Source of the DNA: Halorubrum coriense DSM 10284
Lineage (GTDB): Archaea > Halobacteriota > Halobacteria > Halobacteriales > Haloferacaceae
NCBI RefSeq assembly: GCF_000337035.1
Contig: NZ_AOJL01000057.1
Location: forward strand, 1-40,747
Reading direction: 5' to 3'
DNA length: 40,747 nt
This document shows, piece by piece, positions 8,201-14,759 of this stretch. The number at the start of each line of letters is the position of its first letter. Positions within the stretch are counted from its first letter, which is position 1. The position numbers and the translations under genes are program-made. Under the pieces are notes generated by a model that was not told the origin of the DNA, ran no database searches, and worked only from the letters and a program-made list of their open reading frames with translations.

Positions 8201-9150
8201 TCACCCAACAGCACGCGGAACCCAAGCCCGCTGTTGAAGACACGCATCTCAAGGCTCGCTGTGCGGCCGTCTTCTGTTGTCTCCTCGTCTGTTATCTCTT
8301 GTAGATTGAGCGTGAGATAATTGTACTCCTCCTCGACAGAGGCGAAATCGCCCCACTCTGGTGTCCACGATTCTGTTGCAGTCCCACGCTCACCGCCAAT
8401 AACAGCAATATCTGGTCCACTGCCGCTAATGTCTGTCCCGAACGCCTCTTGATCATTGAAGTTGAACCCAATTGGCGACGACTCCAGGTACGTCGTTCCT
8501 TCATAGCTGACAGTATAGCTGGGGACTCCCGAAGAGACCTCGACAGACATATCGATAGATCCGTCCGGGGAACTGACCGTCTGCGTATCGAGATCTCCTT
8601 CAATCGCGTTCGCATCGTCCGGCTTCTCGACATCAGCGTGAATGGTCACCGGAAGCGTCTGCTCGGCCGTAACGGATTCTGTATCGATATAGACGCCAAT
8701 TGATTGGCTTTCGCCGACAGCTAACGTGGGCACGTCGCCCTCGCTGTTACGAAGCCGCTCATCCTGATTGCCTCCTCGATAAAAGTAGATGGAATCTGAA
8801 TCAAAGGGTGTGTCACTGAAATCGAGAGTCCCCCAGGTGTAGATCGTCTGTGTTCCTTGATTTGTGATCTCAAAGACGTCATCAAACACGTACACGGAGT
8901 CGGGGCCTAACCCTTGACCACCAGAATCTGTGTCACTGAAATCAAGTCCAAGCTGACCGGTATCTGTTACTGTTGCGTATTCACCGTTCGGCCCGCTAGA
9001 CGGTGCCAATCTGAGGAATGCATCCGCATCCCCCGCAACTTGAACACTAACATCTCGATTTGCTGTGACACTACTGAATGCACCAGTCCCGACGGCACTA
9101 GCGCCAGCGGCGCCGCCGAGCAACATGAGGAGTTGGCGTCGGTTCACCAT
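5248..9150 (-). CDS. exported glycoside hydrolase family 97 enzyme with DUF1102-like N-terminal domain
   Basis: The 1300-residue multidomain protein has a Tat signal (MVNRRQLLML, residues 1-30), a DUF1102-like beta domain (about 31-175) closely matching the beta-helix protein at 38316, then a GH97 N-terminal sandwich (about 190-470) and catalytic barrel (about 480-780). GH97 hallmarks are EGWNEGW at 549-555, HNETSGN at 599-605, KNGYV at 631-635, HEGIKPTG at 679-686 with RTYPN at 689-693, and REVVKAQEY at 697-705. The Glu pattern (549, 680, 698/704) matches the inverting alpha-glucosidase type (SusB-like) rather than the retaining Asp type. A CBM35-like sandwich (about 790-935) is inserted before the GH97 C-domain (about 945-1065), and a glucodextranase-C/DOMON-like module (about 1070-1290) ends the protein. 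It probably cleaves alpha-glucans or alpha-glucosides outside the cell. Confidence 0.88.
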   Translation of the reverse strand: MVNRRQLLMLLGGAAGASAVGTGAFSSVTANRDVSVQVAGDADAFLRLAPSSGPNGEYATVTDTGQLGLDFSDTDSGGQGLGPDSVYVFDDVFEITNQGTQTIYTWGTLDFSDTPFDSDSIYFYRGGNQDERLRNSEGDVPTLAVGESQSIGVYIDTESVTAEQTLPVTIHADVEKPDDANAIEGDLDTQTVSSPDGSIDMSVEVSSGVPSYTVSYEGTTYLESSPIGFNFNDQEAFGTDISGSGPDIAVIGGERGTATESWTPEWGDFASVEEEYNYLTLNLQEITDEETTEDGRTASLEMRVFNSGLGFRVLLGDEFGDFIINSENTEFNFAGDYDAWWIENEWVNPRFEQEYETSSLSDIPSGAGSTRPLGNSVQRGAHTPLTIDTGGDGPYLSVHESNLTDYASLSLASQSSAGSPRFAAELAPLPDGSSVKASAPHVTPWRTLQIGDTPGDLVESQLIPLLADPLDKAAFPSGGDTSWLEDGRKYVGIWWTMIAGSANWEYKSDGEISGNGNNPASYIHGARTERMKRYMRFASEHGIDSVLAEGWNEGWSTYGAGADGAALELGVDDSYPDFDVNEVTQFGADLSNAVEMTMHNETSGNLGNYEDEIENKNIFAEYEAAGIRSIKNGYVNDPGLYDEEADEEATYTHHSQRAVNHHRSVIQAAAANRQMLEIHEGIKPTGEIRTYPNVAAREVVKAQEYDGFGALGADVGRDHHVTLPFTRMLAGPTSYQPGIFDITFNDDEGGQIQTTRAKQLAMYPAYLAGLQMAADRIEAYIDNTFEIGEFVQAQAGALNGMITADQWRNAYGAHYVPIDPNREPRGATVAFRIKNVAEAGTYDLHLRYASDEEDNRDVVTRNGNPELTLEVSGSEQQLTPAFTEYWDDWAIHTVSVDLEAGDNTVAIKLGADDVGGLNLNTIGVTEQGSAPPFPAAYTDFESKDTEKENYDTEPEFEFIKQVPTNWDETTVVDAAIGEYIIVARRSGEEWFLGAMTDENARELTVSLEEFLTSRENGWMVTEYADAAGTGVERNPTEIDISNYRVSAGDTVAISMGASGGTAMRIRPADPPSGIETEFDDPVGDDYGPGSYTYPTDSAFNDGAFDLRQFTLTESDSSYEFTFEVESLQNGFDVEYFSPQIFTLWLRDPSLANGSKTSRDDLGVNVEFADEWHYRVAASGLGRASDFFKRDVINAEGSNLGTPEIAVDRTANTVTLIVDKDSLDIDLTNTEVIPVVGSENFGSFRDVQVGNPGAFTFGGAREGASGNAPRVIDLITPVGVSQAEALSYDENAKAILPFVSF

Positions 9151-9164
9151 GGTTGTTCAACCGA

Positions 9165-9210
9165 TGCCCAATGACGGAATCGAACCGTCGGATCGTGGCT
9201 GAGAACCACA
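9165..9210 (-). other. tRNA 3'-half-like sequence (possible attachment site or tRNA remnant)
   Basis: On the minus strand an anticodon-arm-like stem-loop (TGTGG-TTCTCAG-CCACG, 9210-9194) is followed by a 4-nt variable loop, a perfect T-arm (GACGG-TTCGATT-CCGTC, 9189-9173) and ATTGGGC plus A as an acceptor 3' strand. The anticodon would read CTC (Glu). No D-arm or matching 5' acceptor strand (GCCCAAT) precedes it, so this is not a functional tRNA. Haloarchaeal integrases often use tRNA 3' halves as att sites. It lies directly upstream of the GH97 start codon, so it could also be a chance hairpin in that leader. Confidence 0.35.
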
Positions 9211-9364
9211 GACCACACCTGTGTGGGTGATACGCCATCGTGAAAATGTAACTGACTACACATCTGAGATGATAACTGAGCTATTTTTCCTCTCGTATCG
9301 CGTAAAGAGCCTTACTTATATGATCTTTGAAACTATATCATGTAGAACCCGGTGGGTTGACTAT

Positions 9365-10558
9365 AAGTTCGAGAACTCGCTGCTGTACACCACAAAACCC
9401 GACCTTGATCTGAACGATGCGAACCTCTTCGATGTGACGCCGACGCTTCTCGACCTGATGGATGTCGACACCTATGAGACGTACGTCCCGCTCGGCCGCC
9501 ACGTGAAGGCGACGCGGCTATGGGATCGTGTTACTGACGCCGGCCGGGATGCGACCGTACTCAACGTCCCTGTCACGTTCCCGCCGTCGAGCTGGATCCA
9601 GCGGATGGCCTCCGGCTTCCTCTCGCCGGACCTGAAGTCCGCGGCGAGCGACGAGTCGCTTCGCGAGACGCTCGACGGCTTCGACTACCGCATCGATGTC
9701 AACGCAAAACCCGGTCACGACGACGACAAAACAGAATTCATCGAGAACGCTCACGCAACACTGGACGCCCGGTATGAGACGTTCTCGCACTATCTTGAGC
9801 AAGACGATTGGGACCTCTTCTTCGGCGTCTTCATGAGTACGGATCGGGTGAACCACTTCCTGTTTGGCGACTACGCAACGGACGGTGAGTACGCCGATGA
9901 GTTCCTCGAGTTCTACCGGACGCTTTATCAGTACATCGGCGAGGTCCGTAACTCCCTCGACGACAACACGACGCTGATCGTCGCCTCCGATCATGGGTTC
10001 ACCCACCTAGAATGGGAAGTGAACTGTAACCAGTTCCTCGCTGAGGAGGGGTGGCTCTCCTACGAAACTGCGGATCACGACTCCCTCACAGACATCGACA
10101 ACGAGGCGCGCGCATACTCACTTATTCCCGGGCGCTTTTATCTCAACATGGAGGGTCGCGAACGCAATGGTGTTGTGCCCCAGTCCGAGTACGAAGCGAC
10201 ACGCGAGGAGCTCATCGCCGATCTCGAGTCGCTTACTGGTCCGGACGGCCAGCAGGTGTGTAAGCGAATCGTGAAAGGTGAAGACGCCTTTGACGGCCCA
10301 CACGACGATATTGCGCCTGACCTTGTCGTCATCCCTGCGAACGGCTTCGATCTGAAGTCTGGATTCTCGAGCAAAGAGCCAGTGCTCACCAAGGGCCCGC
10401 GCAACGGGATACACAAGTTCGAAAACTCACTGTTGTACACCACGGAACCGGGCCTCAATTTACGTGAGGCCAACCTCTTCGATGTGACGCCAACTATTCT
10501 GGATCTCCTCGACGTCGACGCTGATGCCGCCTTCGACGGCGCAAGCCTTCTCGGATGA
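9365..10558 (+). pseudogene. chimeric, N-terminally deleted alkaline phosphatase-superfamily paralogue
   Basis: From 9365 the frame reads KFENSLLYTT...NLFDVTPTLLDLMDVDT, which is the C-terminal tail of one phosphodiesterase copy. It then jumps at 9463 to YETYVPLGRHVKATRLWDRV, residue 88 of the intact gene at 2147, and continues to the normal C-terminus. The first 87 residues, including the metal-binding Asp of FLGIDG and the nucleophile region WPSLTTG, are missing, so it should be catalytically dead. The frame stays open from 9221, but residues before 9365 have no family similarity. The join at V-D-(S/T)-Y-E-T-Y suggests recombination between tandem paralogues through short homology. Confidence 0.8.
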
Positions 10559-10629
10559 CTGTGCGTCAAAGCTGACTGCTGCTGCTCTCGTGACTACCCA
10601 ACATGAATCGCTGGGCGTTTGTTGTCCCT

Positions 10630-10673
10630 ACAGGCGGAGCAGGCCGAGCCTCAAGGCTTGATTTTGAGACAGT
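10630..10673 (+). repeat. decayed IS end-like hairpin
   Basis: TACAGGCGG then GCCTCAAGGCTTGATTTTGAG resembles the better-preserved end at 16619-16665 (TACAGGCGG ... CCTCGGGG-CTTGA-CCCCGAGG), with the stem eroded. It lies between the chimeric paralogue and the small membrane protein gene. Confidence 0.3.
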
Positions 10674-10931
10674 TCAGGGTGATTCATTATCTCCCATAAT
10701 CCCATAGAACTGTGCAACACGGTAGGCTGTAAAGGCGATGAACACGATTGGTGTCGAAATAAAGAATAGCAAAATCACCTCTTCACGGGTGAGCAATCCT
10801 GTGACCGCATTTCTGTTGAGACCCGGCAATCCCGCGAGGACGATTGGGACTAATAACAATATACTGAACATTAACGCAGCCGTCAATCGTGTGTACGGCC
10901 ACGGTTTGTCGTCACCATCTGTCGATGACAT
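10674..10931 (-). CDS. small two-helix membrane protein
   Basis: The 85-residue product has two predicted transmembrane helices (about 18-37, LTAALMFSILLLVPIVLAGL, and about 50-72, VILLFFISTPIVFIAFTAYRVA) and short charged ends. Its ATG overlaps the stop codon of the upstream ATP-grasp gene by one base (TAATG), so the two are translationally coupled and probably work together at the membrane. I do not recognise a named family. Confidence 0.7.
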   Translation of the reverse strand: MSSTDGDDKPWPYTRLTAALMFSILLLVPIVLAGLPGLNRNAVTGLLTREEVILLFFISTPIVFIAFTAYRVAQFYGIMGDNESP

Positions 10932-12628
10932 TAGGCCTTCACCTCCTGACGGATGTCGCTATCTGCCGAGGAATGGCTAACTGTATCCCAATCTTGGATC
11001 GCCCACCGCTGAGCGCGCTGGACGCGGCCGGCCGCAGATTGGAATTGGCCGGGCTCGCCGTGTGCTTCGGCGTAGCGAAGGCGGCGGAGCAGGCCGTCCA
11101 TATTCGCGTTTTGGATGCCCAAGCCAGGGCGTCGATTCACCTCAAGAACCATCGGGCCATTACTTTCATCAAACACAATATCAACGCCAGCGAATCCAAG
11201 CCCGCTGGAAATCGCTGCGCGAGAGGCCATTGTGAGGACAGCGTCCCAGTCTGGAATGGCGAATTCAAGATCAGCCCCGGTATCGGGATGCGACTCGATG
11301 AATGTCCCGCGAGTCTGCTGATAGCCACCGGAGGCTTCACCGGTTACAATGTCGATCGCGACAGCAATCGCACCGGTATGGATGTTGGCGGTCCCGTTTG
11401 ACTCTTCCGTGGGAAGCCGAACCATCGACATCACAGGGAACCCTTGAAGCGTGATGACGCGAAGGTCGGGCACTCCACCCGTTGTTCGGTCCGCAAGCAT
11501 CCCATCGGGTGTAATAAAGCCCTCTACAAGCGCCTCTCGCCGAGCACCGTAGTCACCAACGCCACCAACACAGATATTCCGCGCATGAGCCACAACCTCA
11601 TCAGCGGTCAACTGTCCACGGTTCGTGAGAAATGTATCTGTCGCGTCGTCTCGCCCCCGAACAATCAGGATGTCGCGGCCGCCATACCCATCAAGTGGCT
11701 TGATAGCGAATTTTTCTTTGGTTTCCATCAGCGTCCGTAGCTCAGCAAAATCGGATTCATCTTGCGCGATGAGATAGGTTGCCGTTGTAGGGATTGACAG
11801 CCCGTGGAGCGTCTTCTTCATATCTCCTTTGTTGAACTGACTCATGATCGATGACGGATTGTACTTGTGAATGAACTCTCGATTTCGGACCCGCATCGTC
11901 AGGATGTCACTGGTGTTTCCGTTCCCAAGCGAGCGCCGGAGCTCTCTGAATCGGAGGTATTCGCCAAGCCGGGTGTCTGTGAGGGTTCCGAGGGCAATAT
12001 TGACAGCAACGAGTGCGACCCAAAGCTCTGGTGAGTGAATGATGAGCCTGATGAGCGGTTCGAAGGTAATGATCATGAACGCAGCAGTGATTCCAACAAG
12101 GGTCGCAGCAAGACGCCGTGTCGCGGGTACCCACCCAGTTTCGGTGAGACTCCCAACAAACCGCTCGGCGTACCACGTTGTCAACACGACCGGGAAGAGA
12201 ATGATCGCTTGAAGCGACGGGATGTCTTGGAGTTGCCCAGCAGCCTCGATAACGAACAAGCCAATCGCTGCGACGACAAGCAGTGACGCCACACGGTGAG
12301 GCGTTCCAAGATTCAAATCACTAATCGCAATACGAGCAAGGGTCGTGAGAATAAATATATACGCGATAACGAGAAATCCCCAAAATGGTCCAACAACGAT
12401 CCAAGAAAAAGCCAGAATGACTGGCCCGAATACACCAAACGTACTCATTCCAATTTCATTCCGAAGGACAGCAATGACTGTCCCAGCAATCATCAATTGG
12501 AAGGCAAAGTCGAGATCTTCGGCTACGGGAACAAACAATGCTGAATTGCTTCGTAGAAACACGGCAACAACAGCTAATCCGAACAGCAGCACCAAGCTTG
12601 GAAGGTGCTGTTTAAAATTCAGATCCAT
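10931..12628 (-). CDS. 7TM membrane domain fused to an ATP-grasp ligase (alpha-L-glutamate ligase-like)
   Basis: The protein has 565 residues from the ATG at 12628; a GTG at 12652 would add eight. The first 220 or so residues hold about seven hydrophobic helices (for example SLVLLFGLAVVAVFL and VALVAVNIALGTL). After a basic linker an ATP-grasp domain follows: KFAIKPLDGYGGRDILIV is the first ATP-binding lysine region, and GFAGVDIVFDESNGPMVLEVNRRPGLG carries the Mg-binding E-x-N motif. From family knowledge, such ATP-grasp proteins join amino acids or peptides to a carboxylate acceptor and are often encoded beside 7TM/transglutaminase-like proteins; here the 7TM part is fused. It may build or transfer a peptide at the inner membrane face. 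The acceptor is unknown. Confidence 0.78.
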   Translation of the reverse strand: MDLNFKQHLPSLVLLFGLAVVAVFLRSNSALFVPVAEDLDFAFQLMIAGTVIAVLRNEIGMSTFGVFGPVILAFSWIVVGPFWGFLVIAYIFILTTLARIAISDLNLGTPHRVASLLVVAAIGLFVIEAAGQLQDIPSLQAIILFPVVLTTWYAERFVGSLTETGWVPATRRLAATLVGITAAFMIITFEPLIRLIIHSPELWVALVAVNIALGTLTDTRLGEYLRFRELRRSLGNGNTSDILTMRVRNREFIHKYNPSSIMSQFNKGDMKKTLHGLSIPTTATYLIAQDESDFAELRTLMETKEKFAIKPLDGYGGRDILIVRGRDDATDTFLTNRGQLTADEVVAHARNICVGGVGDYGARREALVEGFITPDGMLADRTTGGVPDLRVITLQGFPVMSMVRLPTEESNGTANIHTGAIAVAIDIVTGEASGGYQQTRGTFIESHPDTGADLEFAIPDWDAVLTMASRAAISSGLGFAGVDIVFDESNGPMVLEVNRRPGLGIQNANMDGLLRRLRYAEAHGEPGQFQSAAGRVQRAQRWAIQDWDTVSHSSADSDIRQEVKA

Positions 12629-12887
12629 GCGTTCTCTCCAAATGGCTTCCACAGTATTCTCTGGCTACTTTCTCTACCGTCAGATGACACGGCAGGCAAA
12701 AAGCAGTCACTTTGAGTCCACGTAATATACATTCCTTACTGTCATGACACGCCCGAGAATCTTAAACTAACCTCTTATATACACTTGATTTGGAGGAGCT
12801 TACCAGCAGCTTCGACTCTGTTAGTGTCTGAAAACTGCGGCTTCTGGTTCTTCTCGCGGGGCGTCTACAGGCGACCCAGATACTCCC
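12629..12887. other. promoter-containing gap between the ATP-grasp operon and the replication module
   Basis: This 259-bp stretch has an AT-rich core near 12770-12785 (CTTATATACAC) that could be a promoter, and a TCTACAGGCG motif near 12864 also seen at the IS-like ends at 10630 and 16619. No coding frame is convincing. Confidence 0.3.
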
Positions 12888-12907
12888 ACCCCACTGCTTC
12901 CGCTGTT
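12888..12907 (-). repeat. ORB-like origin repeat, inverted copy downstream of the initiator gene
   Basis: Read on the minus strand it is AACAGCGGAAGCAGTGGGGT, differing by one base from the plus-strand copy at 14472-14491. The GGAA core followed by a G-run is the archaeal origin recognition box pattern. Its orientation is opposite to the 14301-14612 cluster, so the initiator gene is bracketed by convergent boxes. Confidence 0.7.
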
Positions 12908-12951
12908 AGCACAGAGCGACCTATACTCAACTCCCCCTCGCGGTCGATAGT

Positions 12952-14136
12952 TCACGCCGATTCTAACAACGTTGACAATCCGCTTCGAACCGCCGACACG
13001 GACTGCGCTAGTTCATGTTCGTTGTACTTGCCACCGCCTTTTCCACGATTGTACTCCGTCACCTCGGTGATCCCCAGTTGTGCTAATTCGCCCAAGTAGT
13101 CACGGACCGATCGCTCTGAGACCGGACTCACCCCTTCCGAATGGGCCATTGTCCGGTACGTCTCGACAACTTCGCGCGTTCGGACCGGCGTCTCGCCGCG
13201 TTCGTGGAGGCGTGTGAGCGCATATAAGACGAGTTGGCCGTGCTGAGAGTAGTTCTGGATCCCTTCGACAACCTGATCAGTCTGAACGCGCTCACGAGCC
13301 TGTTGAACGTGTGATTCTGTTACGATGTCGGACCCGCTCTCGCGGGCGACGTCACCGGCCTCCAAGAGGAGATCCAAGGCTTTCCGTGCGTCACCAGAGT
13401 CTTTTGCGCCGTAGGCCGCACACATCGCAATCACGCCATCTTCGAGCACACCATCCTGAAATGCGACGCGCTCGCGCTGTTCGAGGACAAGTCGGAGTTC
13501 GTCGGCATCGTACGCGCTGAAAGAGACCTCCTTTTCACAGAGCGACGACTGAACCTTAGAGGACAACTGTGTCCGGAAGTCTAGGTCGTTTGAGATACCG
13601 ATGACACCAAGCTTCGCCTCACTCACGTCTCCATTTGAACGCGCACGCGATAGCTTATACAACAGTGAGTCGTCACCAATGTGGTCGACTTCGTCGAGAA
13701 CAATGAGTACTGTTCCCTCACGTGAATCAAGCTCGTCAAAGAGGAACTCGTAGACACTCGCCTGTGGATAGCCTGTGTTAGATATCTGGCGTCCTGGTTC
13801 ACGAAGCTCATTGACCAACTTGACAGCGGCTTGGTATGACGTGTTGAGCCCGTCACAGTTGATCTCAATTGTTGTGAGCTTGAGTTCCGATACGTCAGTT
13901 GCGTCCCGCTCAAGCGTACGGAGCAGATAGCGCGTAGCCGCAGTCTTGCCCACACCGCTCTTTCCTTAGAGAAAGACGTTTGAGGGAGTCTCGTTGTTGA
14001 TGACCGGCTGGAGGGCTGCGTGGTACCGAGTCAGCTCTTTGTCGCGCCCGACAAGGCTATTTGGCGTCCACTCTTCAAGGAGCGCTTCTCGGTTCTCAAA
14101 GATAGAGTCGTTTGGAGTAAACGAGAAGTCATCCAT
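12952..14136 (-). pseudogene. orc/cdc6: Orc1/Cdc6 replication initiator with an in-frame stop before Walker A
   Basis: From ATG at 14136 the frame is continuous for 394 codons apart from a TAA at 13968-13966 (codon 57), sitting in NVFL-stop-GKSGVGKT. Relatives usually have Tyr or another residue there, so one base change (TAT/TAC to TAA) explains it. The N-terminus (FSFTPNDSIFENREALLEEWTPNSLVGRDKEL) is typical of haloarchaeal Orc1/Cdc6. Later parts are intact: Walker B VLIVLDEVDHI, sensor 1 GISNDLDF, sensor 2 GDARKALDLL, and a C-terminal winged helix (SERSVRDYLGELAQLGI). Restart at the GTG of GVGKT would lose part of the P-loop. It is either recently inactivated, read through, or a sequencing error. 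ORB-like repeats flank it, so it belonged to this origin. Confidence 0.85.
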
Positions 14137-14154
14137 ACATTTGGCATTCGCTAC

Positions 14155-14165
14155 TTATATATAAA
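14155..14165 (-). promoter_or_regulatory. TATA box of the orc1/cdc6 gene
   Basis: TTTATATATAAG on the minus strand is centred about 24-26 nt before the ATG at 14136, fitting a leaderless transcript. The same AT-rich tract adjoins the ORB cluster and could also serve as a DNA-unwinding element. Confidence 0.65.
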
Positions 14166-14172
14166 ACAATCA

Positions 14173-14612
14173 CTTCCGTTGTTTCCGCTGTTTGGTGTCT
14201 ACACCGTTCGCTCTTGACTCCGCCGTCTATTTTCCGTGTTGGAGCCGTGCTCTGTTAGCGCATTCTGGGTAACAAGGTGCTAGACCCGGTGTTCTGTACT
14301 AACAGCGGAACCGACGGGGTAGATGGAGTGAGTAAACCACCCTGTCTGGTGTCGTATAACAGCGGAACCGACGGGGTGGGTGGGGTGAGTAAACCACCCT
14401 GTCTGGTGTCGTATAACAGCGGAACCGACGGGGTGGGTGGGATGAGTAACCCTTTCTCCGTACTGTGTGTGAACAGCGGAAGCGGTGGGGTAATAGCTCA
14501 CATGATATCACGCGTATCGAGCACGATGGATGCCATACGGCTGCTCGTTGCTCCCCCGAGATAGGATGTACAACGCGTGCTCATTCTACACTAACAGCGG
14601 AACCACCGGGGA
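14173..14612. other. replication origin region with ORB-like repeats
   Basis: Plus-strand boxes AACAGCGGAACCGACGGGGT start at 14301, 14358 and 14415. A variant AACAGCGGAAGCGGTGGGGT starts at 14472, and AACAGCGGAACCACCGGGGA at 14593. A more divergent inverted copy (TTCCGTTGTTTCCGCTGTT) lies at 14174-14192. The spacing among the first four is exactly 57 bp, with spacers partly repeated (GAGTAAACCACCCTGTCTGG twice). Each box has the GGAA core and trailing G-run of archaeal origin recognition boxes. With the adjacent Orc1/Cdc6 gene and the AT-rich tract at 14151-14170 this is a standard haloarchaeal origin layout. The 57-bp repeats are not CRISPR, since spacers are near-identical. Confidence 0.8.
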
Positions 14613-14654
14613 GAGTGCTCTCTGCTATTCTCGGGCCTCGGCATCTATCTTACC

Positions 14655-14699
14655 GAAGTGCGAGGAGAAAGCCCCGTGCTTTAGCGCTGGGAGGATGTC
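14655..14699 (+). repeat. solo tnpB-type IS right-end hairpin
   Basis: CGAGGAGAAAGCCCCGTGCT, TTAGCGCTGGG and GAGGATGTC match, with few differences, the minus-strand sequence at 23494-23452. The element end consensus GATGTC(A) is kept, but no transposase sequence precedes it. It lies between the ORB cluster and the PCNA-like gene. Confidence 0.5.
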
Positions 14700-14730
14700 G
14701 ACAAACGATCGAACGCCCAGCACCGATCGA

Positions 14731-14740
14731 TTTATTAAAT
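14731..14740 (+). promoter_or_regulatory. TATA box of the PCNA-like gene
   Basis: TTTATTAAAT is centred about 25 nt before the ATG at 14760, which supports a leaderless transcript and that start codon. Confidence 0.6.
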
Positions 14741-14759
14741 ACGCTGACAGGTACTGCGT

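Noticed and set aside
9165-9210. Functional tRNA-Glu gene
   Set aside because: D-arm and 5' acceptor strand are missing, so only a 3' half is supported.
9221-9364. N-terminal 48 codons of the chimeric phosphatase frame as real coding sequence
   Set aside because: These residues have no similarity to the family and no promoter context; homology begins at 9365.
14301-14491. Possible CRISPR array (regular 57-bp repeats)
   Set aside because: Spacers are nearly identical to each other and the repeat is an ORB-like GGAA/G-run box beside orc1/cdc6; no cas genes are present.
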